33,012 bases of DNA from Acidobacteriota bacterium (GCA_022340585.1 JAJDNS010000031.1:1-33012); one strand, 5' to 3'; numbered from the stretch's first letter, positions 15,635 through 23,368 are shown. Made by a program: numbers and translations. Notes: generated by a model from the letters alone, not told the origin.

Positions 15635-16888
15635 CTAGGGGGCTGCCGGGGGAACCGGGCGGGTCTGCTCGGCGAACTGCCCGTCGGAAGACGTGGCGCG
15701 CACGGTGATCTCGGCTCGGTTCGTCCGCCTGACGTGCTCGCTGAAGGAGCCGTCGCGGAGAAGCGTCACCGGGAAGCCGTCCACGGTGACGTCGCTGCCG
15801 GGGGCAGCGGTCCCGCGGACGTGAAGGATGCCGGGCGCGACCTCCACCACCGACGCCAGAGTGAGGAACGGCACGTCGAGGGTGGGCTCGGGGACGGCGA
15901 CGGGTGCGGGGAGGGGGTCGACCGAGAAGAACGAGACGCGGGAGAACTCACCCTCGAGCCCCGACTCGTTGACCGCCGCCACTCGCCAGAAGTAGCGCCC
16001 GGGATCGAGTCCCTCGAGGGCGTGGCTGGTCTTTCGAATGCCCGGCACGTCGAGGGTCGCCGCGAGGAGCAGCTCGGCCTGGGACACGTTGTAGTCGAGG
16101 GCCACGTGGTAGGTGTCGCCGTTGATGACCGCCTCCCACGACAGCTCCGCCGTCGCCTCCGGCGGCGCGGCAAAGGGCACGGTCGCGCGGATCTCCGGCG
16201 CCAGCAGCCTCGGTGCCGGCGGCAGCGCCTGCTTCTCCCCCGCCTCGCCCTGCGCGTCGACCAGCACCGCCTCGTTCTGGCCGAGGGTGACCACCTGGCC
16301 CCGGCGGGTCGCCACCGCCGCCTGCCCCTCGTAGACCTTGACCCCGGTGGCGCCCGTTTCCTCCACGTCGATGCTCCCCCGGGTGTGGCGCTCGGCGGTC
16401 GTGGTCAGGTTGGGGCTGACGATCTCGGTGACCTGGTCTCCCACCGAGAAGTCCACGTTCCCCGACTCGACCCGCCACGCCGCGGTGGACAGCTCCGCCG
16501 ACCCTCCGAGGTAGACGATGCTGTTGGCCCTGACGCCCAGCGTGCTCCCGGAGTTGAAGGAGATCGCGGCTCCCGACGCCCGCTCGGTCTGCACCATGTC
16601 ACCGACGTGGAGGAGATCCTGGAGCACCGCGTCCTTCCAGATCTCGAGGGCGTTGGGCTTCACCCGCACCCGGCCCTCGACGAGGCTGAAGCGCGCCACC
16701 TGCTCCCCGGGCTTCGGGACGGGCCGGCGAACGAAGAAGTACCAGTAGGCCACCACCGCGGCGAGGGCCAGGCCCCAGCCGATGATGCTGAGGGGATCCT
16801 TGTAGAAGGGCGGGCGCGGCTTGCGGGGCACGATTGCCGTCGCCGGGAGCTCTCCGGTCTCGGGGACGGCGGGTTCCTCGCTGGCCAT
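15635..16888 (-). CDS. FecR-domain membrane protein with fibronectin-like C-terminal region
   Basis: The 417-residue protein has a short cytoplasmic N-terminus and one membrane helix (about 34-51: IIGWGLALAAVVAYWYFF). A FecR-like region follows (~60-200: VARFSLVEGRVRVKP, LLHVGDMVQTERASGAAISF, VESGNVDFSVGDQVTEIVSPNLTTTAERHTRGSIDV, VKVYEGQAAVATRRGQVVTLGQNEAVLV). Next is a fibronectin-like segment (~225-330) with GRYFWRVAAVNESGLEGEFSR, and a final beta domain (~340-410: IHVRG-like LHVRGTAAPGSDVTVDGFPV). The WRVAA..E.GLEG motif is shared with the convergent protein at 13831-14667. It probably lies in the periplasm as a structural or peptidoglycan- or polysaccharide-binding protein. It is the first gene of a pair with the GYF_2 protein (one-base gap). 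Confidence 0.82.
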   Translation of the reverse strand: MASEEPAVPETGELPATAIVPRKPRPPFYKDPLSIIGWGLALAAVVAYWYFFVRRPVPKPGEQVARFSLVEGRVRVKPNALEIWKDAVLQDLLHVGDMVQTERASGAAISFNSGSTLGVRANSIVYLGGSAELSTAAWRVESGNVDFSVGDQVTEIVSPNLTTTAERHTRGSIDVEETGATGVKVYEGQAAVATRRGQVVTLGQNEAVLVDAQGEAGEKQALPPAPRLLAPEIRATVPFAAPPEATAELSWEAVINGDTYHVALDYNVSQAELLLAATLDVPGIRKTSHALEGLDPGRYFWRVAAVNESGLEGEFSRVSFFSVDPLPAPVAVPEPTLDVPFLTLASVVEVAPGILHVRGTAAPGSDVTVDGFPVTLLRDGSFSEHVRRTNRAEITVRATSSDGQFAEQTRPVPPAAP

Positions 16889-17014
16889 ATTCCCTAGAGC
16901 CCTCGCAACTTAGCCCATGCCAGTGTACGGCGGTCCGCCCACGCCTGCAAGTGTGTCACTCGCCGCCAGGGGCCGCCGAACCGCCCGCGCGCTCCGGCCG
17001 AATCGGCGCGTCTG

Positions 17015-17080
17015 CCAAGGACACGATCGCCATGGCGGGATCGTGTCCTTGGCCTGGGCATCCCCCGCAGGCTCGGTCCT
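17015..17080. repeat. REP-like palindromic element, copy 1 (most intact hairpin)
   Basis: A perfect 14-bp inverted repeat (CCAAGGACACGATC at 17015-17028 and its complement at 17039-17052) encloses a 10-base loop containing GCCATGGC. It is followed by a module ending CCGCAGG-CTCGGTCCTC (17065-17081). The same two-module order occurs at 32212-32285, and the second module alone at 20595-20626. It lies in the 257-bp space between divergent genes; I see no gene in that space. Confidence 0.75.
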
Positions 17081-17106
17081 CGAGAGGCCGTTCGGGCGAG
17101 TCGTCG

Positions 17107-17112
17107 TATGAT
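17107..17112 (+). promoter_or_regulatory. Possible -10 element (TATGAT) for the M23 peptidase gene
   Basis: TATGAT lies 33 bases before the ATG at 17146. A GGAG (17137-17140) at good spacing serves as ribosome site. No convincing -35 element is seen. Confidence 0.3.
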
Positions 17113-17145
17113 CGATCAACCGTCCGCATTCATTCCGGAGCTCCC

Positions 17146-18522
17146 ATGAAGACTGCCCTGAAGATCGCCGCCTTCGTCGTTCTCGCCCTGGTCGTGGTGG
17201 CCGGGCTCGTGGTCACCCTCCGGGGCGGGTCGGCCCCCGTGCTGGAGATCCGTCCCGCGGTCCCGGGTCTCGGGGCCCGCACGCCGGTGGTGGTGACCGC
17301 TTCCAGCCCCGGACGGGGCCTCACCGGTCTCCGCCTCGAGCTCGTTCAGGGCGACCTCACCCACGTGGTCGAGGAGAGGAGCTACCGCCCGCTGCCGGTC
17401 TGGGCCTTCGCCGGCGAGCGGACGGAGCACGACGAGATCGACACCGTCGTCGGTCACGAGGGCGTGACCGGGCTCCGCGAGGGCGAGGCGGTGCTCCGGG
17501 CCACCGCGACCCGGCCCGGGACGTGGCTGCTTCACCCGGACCCGACGGTGCTCGAGGTACGCCTGCCGGTGCGCCTCTTTCCGCCGGAGCTCTCGGTGCT
17601 CTCGATCCACAACTACGTCTCCCAGGGAGGGGCCGGCGTCGTCGTCTACCGTGTGGGGGACACCGCGGTCCGGGACGGTGTGCAGGCCGGCGAGTGGTTC
17701 TTCCCCGGGGCCGCCCTGCCCGGCGGAGGCCCGGGGGATCGGTTCTGCCTGTTCGGCGTGCCCTGGGACCTCGGCGACGACGCGGGGCTGCGGCTCGCGG
17801 CCGAGGACGACGTCGCCAACCGCGCGGAGGTCTCGTTCGTCGACCGCTTCTTCCCGAAGCCGCCGGCGACCGACCGCATCGCTCTCTCCGACTCGTTCAT
17901 GGCTCGCGTGGTCCCGGAGATCCTGCGCCGCACGCCGGGAGTCGAGGACCGCGGCGACCTGCTCGAGAACTACCTCCAGGTGAACCGCGATCTGCGACAG
18001 GCCAACGCCGAGGAGCTGGTCGAGCTGTCCGGGGTCTCGACCCCGGAGTTCCTGTGGACCGAGTCTTTCCTGCCCTTCCCCAACGCCCAGGTGATGTCGG
18101 CCTTCGCCGACCAGCGGACCTATTTCTACGAGGGGAAGGAGGTCGACCAGCAGACCCACCTGGGCTACGACCTCGCCTCGGTGGCCCACTCTCCGGTGCC
18201 CGCCGCCAACCGGGGGGTGGTGGCGATGGCCCGCTACTTCGGGATCTACGGGAACACGGTGGTCCTCGATCACGGGTACGGCCTGATGACCCTGTACTCC
18301 CACCTCTCGTCCATCGACGTGACGGAGGGACAGGAGGTCGAGCGGGGCGCGACTCTCGGACGGACCGGCGCCACCGGACTGGCGGGGGGGGACCACCTGC
18401 ACTTCACCACACTCGTGGGCGGGTTGCCGGTGAACCCGACCGAGTGGTGGGACGCGAGCTGGATCCGGGACCGCGTGGCGCGAAAGCTCGGCCCGGCCCT
18501 GCCGTTCCAGGCTGAGCCCTAG
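17146..18522 (+). CDS. M23-family (LytM-type) metallopeptidase, membrane-anchored
   Basis: The 458-residue protein has an N-terminal membrane helix (about 5-26) and a long middle region of unknown fold (~30-310). A C-terminal M23 domain (~315-440) carries the zinc ligands H338 and D342 in HLGYDLA, and H417/H419 in GDHLHF. H386 in LYSHL is the usual third catalytic histidine. The VTEGQEVERGATLGRTGATG segment is typical of the family. The full ligand set suggests an active peptidoglycan endopeptidase in the periplasm, or a regulator of one. The ATG is supported by GGAG at 17137-17140. It stands alone between the minus-strand FecR/GYF pair and the minus-strand dehydrogenase, so it is probably its own transcript. 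Confidence 0.9.
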   Translation: MKTALKIAAFVVLALVVVAGLVVTLRGGSAPVLEIRPAVPGLGARTPVVVTASSPGRGLTGLRLELVQGDLTHVVEERSYRPLPVWAFAGERTEHDEIDTVVGHEGVTGLREGEAVLRATATRPGTWLLHPDPTVLEVRLPVRLFPPELSVLSIHNYVSQGGAGVVVYRVGDTAVRDGVQAGEWFFPGAALPGGGPGDRFCLFGVPWDLGDDAGLRLAAEDDVANRAEVSFVDRFFPKPPATDRIALSDSFMARVVPEILRRTPGVEDRGDLLENYLQVNRDLRQANAEELVELSGVSTPEFLWTESFLPFPNAQVMSAFADQRTYFYEGKEVDQQTHLGYDLASVAHSPVPAANRGVVAMARYFGIYGNTVVLDHGYGLMTLYSHLSSIDVTEGQEVERGATLGRTGATGLAGGDHLHFTTLVGGLPVNPTEWWDASWIRDRVARKLGPALPFQAEP

Positions 18523-18673
18523 GGGCTTCTGCTCTCGCGGCGGGGCCGGTCCCTGCTGCGCGGGCGGTGGAGTCGCGGGCCCCCACGCGGTGCTCGCACG
18601 AGCGACGGACGGGGCTGCGCGCCGCGCGGGGCCCACCGCAACACCACCGCCGGACGGCCCTGGTGATGGCCCC

Positions 18674-18710
18674 GCCGCAGGCGCTCAGTCCTCTTGGCTC
18701 GGATGCCTGG
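18674..18710. repeat. Decayed fragment related to the REP-like family (low confidence)
   Basis: GCCGCAGGC followed by CAGTCCTC (18674-18693) resembles the second module of the copies at 20595 and 32260. The next bases (TTGGCTCGGATGCCTGG) resemble pieces of the element in reverse. It lies in a 230-bp gene-free space between convergent genes, where I see nothing else. Confidence 0.3.
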
Positions 18711-18752
18711 TGCCGGCAGAGCCGGGACCTCCGGGGACTCTCGGCTCCGGAG

Positions 18753-19568
18753 CTACTGACCGCGGCGGACGGAGCGTTCGGCGATCCGGTCGACCAGGCC
18801 GGGGGCGGCCAGCTTGAGCCAGCGCCCCAGCCGACCCGTGAGGGTCATGACGAGCATGCGCTGCCGCTTCTCCATCGCCCTCACGATCTGACGCGCGCAC
18901 TCCTCGGCGGTCATCACCTTCGACTCGTGAACCGGCGAGGCGGGAAGAGGCTGGCCATCGCCGGCCAGCGCTCGATACCGGATCTCCGACTGGACGAAGT
19001 AGGGGGCGATCACCGTGACCGTCACCCCCTTCTCGCGCATCTCCACCCGGAGCGAGTCGAAGAAGCCGATCTGGGCGTGCTTGGTCGCGGCGTACCCGGT
19101 GCGCTGGGGCACCCCGGTCAGCCCGGCGAGGCTCGAGACCGCCACGACCTGCCCGCGGCTCTTCTCGAGAGAGGGGAGAGCGAAGTAGGTCGGGTAGACG
19201 CTGCCGAGGTAGTTCACCTGCATCAGCCGCTCGTACACCGCCAGGTCCTTCACCTCGTCGAGGCGGGCCACCATCCCGATGCCGGCGTTGTTCACGAGGA
19301 CGTCCACGCCGCCGAACGTCTCGACGGCCCGCTCGATCAGGCGGCGGCAGGCATCGACATCGGTGACGTCCGTCTCGACGACGAGGGTCTGGGCCCCGAG
19401 GCTCCGGCACTCCGACGCCACCGCTTCGAGGGCGGCCACGTCACGCGCCGCGAGGACGAGGCGGGGGCCCTGGGGGGCCAGCTCCCGACACAGCGCCCGA
19501 CCGATGCCCTGGGACGCCCCGGTGACCACGATGACCTTGGTGGCGTAGTGAGCCATGGGCGCAATCAT
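18753..19568 (-). CDS. Short-chain dehydrogenase/reductase (classical SDR)
   Basis: The 271-residue protein has a Rossmann fold with the nucleotide-binding TGASQGIG (16-23), D67 in TDVTD, NNAG (93-96), catalytic S145/S146 in SSLAG, and Y159-x3-K163 in GYAATK. It should be an NAD(P)(H)-dependent oxidoreductase of the cytoplasm. The C-terminal part (LTGRLGRWLKLAAPGLVDRIAERSV) is like that of SDRs acting on lipids or large hydrophobic substrates, but the substrate cannot be read from sequence. Two starts are possible, ATG 19568 or ATG 19556; neither has a good ribosome site, and the second gives a more typical N-terminus. The gene follows the arginase-family gene on the same strand, with two 49-bp hairpin repeats in or near the gap. 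Confidence 0.9.
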   Translation of the reverse strand: MIAPMAHYATKVIVVTGASQGIGRALCRELAPQGPRLVLAARDVAALEAVASECRSLGAQTLVVETDVTDVDACRRLIERAVETFGGVDVLVNNAGIGMVARLDEVKDLAVYERLMQVNYLGSVYPTYFALPSLEKSRGQVVAVSSLAGLTGVPQRTGYAATKHAQIGFFDSLRVEMREKGVTVTVIAPYFVQSEIRYRALAGDGQPLPASPVHESKVMTAEECARQIVRAMEKRQRMLVMTLTGRLGRWLKLAAPGLVDRIAERSVRRGQ

Positions 19569-19610
19569 GACACGCGGATGTGAGGATGGTGGTCGAGAGT
19601 CCCCGCGCGA

Positions 19611-19659
19611 ACGGAAAGACTGCGGAATGACGTCTCATCCGCATTCCGCAGTCGTGAGG
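19611..19659. repeat. 49-bp direct repeat with hairpin, copy A
   Basis: It is identical over 49 bp to 19706-19754. It contains a perfect 12-bp stem, GACTGCGGAATG (19618-19629) and CATTCCGCAGTC (19642-19653), around a 12-base loop. It lies 43 bp upstream of the SDR start at 19568. On the minus strand the stem is followed by TTTCCGT, a weak T-run, so it may act as a terminator or attenuator. Confidence 0.9.
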
Positions 19660-19705
19660 GAGAAGGAAACAGACTTCGGTCGATACGAACGGGTGAACGT
19701 TGCGG

Positions 19706-19754
19706 ACGGAAAGACTGCGGAATGACGTCTCATCCGCATTCCGCAGTCGTGAGG
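19706..19754. repeat. 49-bp direct repeat with hairpin, copy B, covering the arginase-family stop codon
   Basis: Second identical copy. The stem is 19713-19724 and 19737-19748. The loop contains the TGA stop (19730-19732) of the minus-strand arginase-family gene, and the stem's first arm encodes its last residues (TAECG). It may terminate transcription of that gene. Confidence 0.9.
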
Positions 19755-20539
19755 AGGCGGGCGAGGAGCTCCTTGGCGAGCTTGGCGGCGACCCGGGCGG
19801 TGAGACCGGTGGGGTCGCGGGTGGGGTTGAGCTCCACGAGGTCGGCGCCGACCACGGGGCCCTTCACGCGCTGCAGGAGGCCGATCACTTCGCGGGTGGA
19901 GAGGCCGCCGGGCTCGGGGTGGGACACGCCGGGAGCGAAGGCCGGGTCCAGCACGTCGAGATCGAGAGACACGTAGACCGGACCGGCGGCGTTCACGGTG
20001 AGGTCCGGACGCCAGAGCGTCATGTCGATCACCTCGACGCCGAAGCGCTCGGCCTGGGCCCGCTGCGGCGGGTTCATCGTGCGGATGCCCACCTGCACCA
20101 GCCGCGCCACCTGGCCCTCCTCCATGATCCGGGCGAAGGGACAGGCGTGGGAGAGACGATTCCCTTCGAACTCGTCGTAGAGGTCGGGGTGCGCGTCGAG
20201 GTGGAGAACGGTCAGGTCCTCGTAGCGCCGGGCGTGGGCCCGGACCGAGGGCCAGGCCACGGCGTGGTCGCCGCCGAGGACCAGCACTCGCCTCTCGCGG
20301 TCGAGGAGACGGGCCACGCTCTCCTCGATGGTCTCAACGGCCGCGACCCCCGGGGGAACCTCGAGATCTCCGGCGTCGGCGAGGCGGGGCTCGTCTCCCA
20401 GATCCAGGCCCGACTCGGTGGACAGGTTGGAGGAGGGCGAGCGAAGGGCGGCGCGGAGGGCGGGGGGAGCGAGGGCCGCCCCTCGGAGGTGCGATGAGTG
20501 CTCGTCCCAGGGCACGCCGAGGAGGGTCACGCCGCGCAT
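19730..20539 (-). CDS. Arginase/agmatinase/formiminoglutamase-family hydrolase
   Basis: The 269-residue protein carries the binuclear manganese ligands of the ureohydrolase family: GGDHAV (H92), DAHPDLYD (D115, H117, D119) and SLDLDVLDPAFAPGV (D193, D195). It should hydrolyse a guanidino or related C-N bond in a small molecule. The DAHPDLYDE and ASHACPF-like (LSHACPFAR) motifs favour an agmatinase-like substrate over arginine, but the sequence does not settle it. The start is the ATG at 20539; the longer open frame upstream runs through a repeat and the divergent promoter and is not used. No clear ribosome site is seen. The C-terminal ~5 codons lie inside hairpin copy B. Adjacent on the same strand is the SDR gene. 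Confidence 0.88.
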   Translation of the reverse strand: MRGVTLLGVPWDEHSSHLRGAALAPPALRAALRSPSSNLSTESGLDLGDEPRLADAGDLEVPPGVAAVETIEESVARLLDRERRVLVLGGDHAVAWPSVRAHARRYEDLTVLHLDAHPDLYDEFEGNRLSHACPFARIMEEGQVARLVQVGIRTMNPPQRAQAERFGVEVIDMTLWRPDLTVNAAGPVYVSLDLDVLDPAFAPGVSHPEPGGLSTREVIGLLQRVKGPVVGADLVELNPTRDPTGLTARVAAKLAKELLARLLTTAECG

Positions 20540-20594
20540 GGCCGGGGGCGAGCTTACCTCACTCCACCAGTAGCAGAGACGGCCCCGAAGGGCC

Positions 20595-20626
20595 GCCAAG
20601 GCAGCCGGCCGCAGGCCAGTCCTCGG
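20595..20626. repeat. REP-like element, copy 3 (second module only)
   Basis: GCCAAGGCAGCCGGCC followed by GCAGGCCAGTCCTCGG matches the 3' module of the copy at 32251-32285, including the small GGCC-GCA-GGCC hairpin. It lies in the 124-bp divergent space between the arginase-family gene and the repeat-tail gene. Confidence 0.65.
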
Positions 20627-20650
20627 TATGTAGAGCGCAGCATAGCGCGA

Positions 20651-20656
20651 TAGAAT
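20651..20656 (+). promoter_or_regulatory. Possible -10 element (TAGAAT) of the radical-SAM operon; near-leaderless start
   Basis: TAGAAT ends seven bases before the ATG at 20664, so transcription would begin at or next to the start codon. No clear -35 hexamer and no ribosome site are visible. Confidence 0.35.
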
Positions 20657-20663
20657 CGCGGCC

Positions 20664-22385
20664 ATGATCGGGCGAGCCGTGCGCGGGCTGCTGGTCGTGG
20701 CCGCTCTCCTCGCCGGGAGCGGCGGGGCCCTCGCCCAGGGCACCCCCGACTGGGTCGAGGTCGGCCTCGTTCTCGACGGCGCCGGCCGGGCCCGGATCAC
20801 CTACCAGGTGCGCTGGCGCACGACCGGGACGATGCACGGCTTCTACTTCCAGGGAGAGGCCGCCCCGCCCCGCTTTCGCGAGGGCCACGCCGAGCTGCCG
20901 GGCGGACGCCAGGTGCCTCTCTCCATCACCCCCGCCGGCAGCGACCGCTGGGACGTGGTGCTCGCGGACGGGGAAGCCTGGGGTCCCGGCGAGGCCACCT
21001 ACACCTTCTCCTACGACGCCGACCTGGCCGCCGCGGGACTCGTCGACGTCACCGAGAGCGCGGACGGCGAGCGCCTGGTCGTCCTCAGCTGGGCGCCGGT
21101 CCAGTGGGACGAGCCCCTCGAACACCAGACTCTGGTGACGGTCTTCACCTCGGTGCCCGCGCCGCACTCCGGCGAGCTCACCCTGGAGGAGGCGTCGACC
21201 GCGGGGCTGCGCACCGAGCCCTGGGTCAACGGGCGCTACCTCATCACCTATCGCGGTGAGGGCGAGCCCCCGGTCCTGTGGGTCCGCTTCCACCAGGAGC
21301 AGCTGGCCTCCTTCCAGGACCACCGGGTGCAGCTCTACCTGCCCGCGGACCGCTTCCCCGGTGTCACCGTGGCCGCCGAGCGCCGCCGGGCCGCGGCCGC
21401 CGTGGCCGCCGAGCGGCAGCAGGCCGAGGCCCGGGACCGGCTCCGGCGACGGGCCTTCACCGTCCTCCCCCTTCTCCTCCTCCTGGCCCTGGCCGCCCTC
21501 GCGGTCGCCTCGCGCAAGCTCAAGGGCCTGGCCCGGGCCTACACCACGGCCGCCGACGTGCTCTGGGAGCGGGACGACTGGGAGCCGCCGCGCCTGCGTC
21601 TCCAGACCTTCCGCAAGCCGGGGAAGGTGGCGGAGCTGACCGACATCGAGGCCCTCGCCCTGCTCGGGCTCCCCTTCCAGGTGGTGCTGGCCATGGTCCT
21701 CGACGCCCTCGTGGCCCGGGGCCGGCTGCGGCGGGAGACGCGGGACGGCGTGCTGTGGCTGGCCCGCACCGGGGACTCCCCTCCCGAGAACGAGCCCTAT
21801 CAGGGATTCGTCTGGGAGGAGCTGGAGGAGGAGATCGCGCCGGTGCCCGAGGGCCTGGCCGAGCGCCTCGGCGAGGTGCTGGTGGGCACGGTGCAACGCA
21901 AGGCCTGGGACGCCGATCTCGACGCCACCCGCGAGCACTACCGCCACCTCTTCGAGGAGATGTTCCCCGACGCGGCCACGGTGGCCGGTCGTCACTTCGC
22001 CACCCCGGACGACTACCGCCACTACTTCCCCTGGTGGGTGAGCCACCATCACTCGAGCGGCCCCGGCGTCTGGCGCGGCGGAGGGGGCGGCTCCCCGGCG
22101 CCCTTCGAGGGCGGGGGGGGGAGCTTCGGTGGCGCCGGCGCCACCGCCTCCTTCGCCGACGTGGGCCTCGCCGCCCTCGGCCCCGCCCCCGCGCGCGCGT
22201 CCATGGCCGCGTTCGCCCCCGACGATCTCGTTGCCGCCTACGAGCACGGGGCCTGCCACAGCGCCTGTCACTCCGCGTGTCACAGCGCCTGCCACGACGC
22301 CTGCCACTCGGCCTGTCACAGCGCCTGTCACTCCGCCTGCCACTCCGCCTGCCACTCCGCCTGCGTCTCCGGAGGCTCCCATTGA
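20664..22385 (+). CDS. Membrane protein with C-terminal Cys-His-Ser-Ala repeat tail; candidate radical SAM target
   Basis: The 573-residue protein has a signal peptide (~1-25, ending ALAQG). A beta-rich outer region (~27-235) reminds me of DUF2207-type membrane proteins. An Arg/Ala-rich helix and a single membrane helix (264-282) precede a cytoplasmic part. That part includes a small helical segment (~326-356: DIEALALLGLPFQVVLAMVLDALVARGRL), which recalls the TIGR04222-type region found before low-complexity tails. Next come aromatic/His (YFPWWVSHHH) and Gly-rich stretches. The end is nine C-H-[SD]-A units plus one Cys (531-567) and VSGGSH. All ten cysteines of the protein are in this tail. 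With the signal peptide cleaved, the tail would face the cytoplasm, where the downstream radical SAM enzyme could reach it. The stop overlaps the next start (TTGA). I do not know this protein; metal binding by the tail is an alternative role. Confidence 0.85.
   Translation: MIGRAVRGLLVVAALLAGSGGALAQGTPDWVEVGLVLDGAGRARITYQVRWRTTGTMHGFYFQGEAAPPRFREGHAELPGGRQVPLSITPAGSDRWDVVLADGEAWGPGEATYTFSYDADLAAAGLVDVTESADGERLVVLSWAPVQWDEPLEHQTLVTVFTSVPAPHSGELTLEEASTAGLRTEPWVNGRYLITYRGEGEPPVLWVRFHQEQLASFQDHRVQLYLPADRFPGVTVAAERRRAAAAVAAERQQAEARDRLRRRAFTVLPLLLLLALAALAVASRKLKGLARAYTTAADVLWERDDWEPPRLRLQTFRKPGKVAELTDIEALALLGLPFQVVLAMVLDALVARGRLRRETRDGVLWLARTGDSPPENEPYQGFVWEELEEEIAPVPEGLAERLGEVLVGTVQRKAWDADLDATREHYRHLFEEMFPDAATVAGRHFATPDDYRHYFPWWVSHHHSSGPGVWRGGGGGSPAPFEGGGGSFGGAGATASFADVGLAALGPAPARASMAAFAPDDLVAAYEHGACHSACHSACHSACHDACHSACHSACHSACHSACHSACVSGGSH
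22254..22364 (+). repeat. (Cys-His-Ser/Asp-Ala)9-Cys coding repeat
   Basis: Nine 12-bp units plus a final Cys codon. The protein repeat is nearly perfect (one Ser is Asp). The codons, however, vary: TGC and TGT for Cys, AGC, TCC and TCG for Ser, and GCC and GCG for Ala. This points to selection for the peptide rather than fresh slippage. Confidence 0.95.
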
Positions 22386-23368
22386 GCGGCCTCTGGCCCA
22401 GCGCCGCCGAGGAGTCCCAGCTCCGCTTCGCGTTCCCGCTGCCGGATCTACGCACGCGAATCCTTCTCGCCGCCGCACTCTTCGCCGTCGGCCTCGCGAT
22501 CTGGACCGTCGCTCCCGCGGGAGGCTGGATCGGGCTGGTCCTCGTCCTCGCGGGCCACCTCCCCCTGTGGGTGCGCCACCAGTCGAACGCCCCCGGCGGC
22601 GCCACCCCCGATCACGAGGAGGTCTGGGCCCCGGTCGAAGACGACTGGCTCGACCGGGTGACGGCTCTCGAGGAGAGCGGCCGGCGCTGGGACACCACGC
22701 CCTGGGACCTCTCCAACGTCCGGGGGTGTCTCACCCTCGTCGCCCTCCTGGTCGTCCTCGGGTTCGCCGTCGTCGCGGCCGGCGCGGTCCTCGGGGCCGA
22801 CTCCTTCTTCCGCCTCGCCGTCGCCGCGCCCCTGCTCCTCGTTCCCCTCTGGCTGAACGGCCTGCGCACGACCTGGAACCCGAGCGAGCTGCGGAAGAAG
22901 GGCGAGGCCCTGGCCGTGGCCCGCGCCCAGGCCGAGCGCCTGGGGGCCGGCGATTTCGACCCCGTCCCCATGCTCGCCCTGCGCGAGGGCCGGCGGGGCA
23001 AGTACCCGGTGGACGCGCGCCTCATGCTCCGCCCGGCCCGCGAGGACGAGTCGGGCTTCCTCGGCGTCCAGGTCCAGGTGGCGATGAACAACGTGAAGGG
23101 AACCGACTACCCGTACCTGTACGCGGTGGTCCTGGGCAAGGGCGACTTCCGCATGCCCCCCGTCTCTCCCCGCCAGCGCCGGGACGGCGTCGACATCGTC
23201 TTCGAGCGGGACGAGAGCGAGGGTGTCCGCTTCCTCGTGGTCCGCCAGCACGCCGACAAGCACGGGGGCTGGCACACCGAGTCCGAGCACATCCTCGCCA
23301 TCGTCGCCGCCGCCCTGGAGAAGGCCCGTGCCGTCTGGCGCGACAACGGGGGCGAGGTCACCGGGTGA
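22382..23368 (+). CDS. Four-TM membrane protein of unknown function, middle gene of the radical SAM operon
   Basis: The 328-residue protein has two membrane hairpins (about 27-43/47-63 and 116-137/143-160). Between them is an acidic loop with tryptophans (EEVWAPVEDDWLDRVTALE). After the last helix a soluble domain of about 165 residues (163-328) follows, mixed alpha/beta, with YPVDARLMLRPA, GFLGVQVQVAMNNVKGTDYPYLYAVVL and a C-terminal HADKHGGWHTESEHILAIVAAALEKARA. I do not recognise a family. The start is a TTG at 22382 overlapping the upstream TGA (TTGA), supported by GGAGG at 22371-22375. It ends in a GTGA overlap with the radical SAM gene. Co-translation with both neighbours suggests it is a membrane partner, chaperone, transporter or protease-like component of the same system. 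It has one cysteine only. Confidence 0.8.
   Translation: MSGLWPSAAEESQLRFAFPLPDLRTRILLAAALFAVGLAIWTVAPAGGWIGLVLVLAGHLPLWVRHQSNAPGGATPDHEEVWAPVEDDWLDRVTALEESGRRWDTTPWDLSNVRGCLTLVALLVVLGFAVVAAGAVLGADSFFRLAVAAPLLLVPLWLNGLRTTWNPSELRKKGEALAVARAQAERLGAGDFDPVPMLALREGRRGKYPVDARLMLRPAREDESGFLGVQVQVAMNNVKGTDYPYLYAVVLGKGDFRMPPVSPRQRRDGVDIVFERDESEGVRFLVVRQHADKHGGWHTESEHILAIVAAALEKARAVWRDNGGEVTG

Noticed and set aside
8121..16888. Exosortase/PEP-CTERM system
   Set aside because: The HprK-like kinase, sigma-54 promoter and export genes recall such loci, but no exosortase or PEP-CTERM tail protein is in the window.
19611..19754. Two 49-bp repeats considered as a minimal CRISPR or attachment sites
   Set aside because: Only two copies, with a 46-bp gap and a strong internal 12-bp stem, no cas or integrase gene nearby, and one copy overlaps a coding end.
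22254..22364. Tail as a multiheme cytochrome c
   Set aside because: Motif is C-x3-C-H rather than CXXCH, the tail is predicted cytoplasmic, units are too close for stacked hemes, and no cytochrome maturation genes are near.
20664..22385. Tail protein as the known His-Xaa-Ser repeat protein HxsA
   Set aside because: The unit is Cys-His-Ser-Ala, not His-Xaa-Ser, the host protein is a large signal-peptide/TM protein, and only one radical SAM gene is present instead of the HxsB/HxsC pair.
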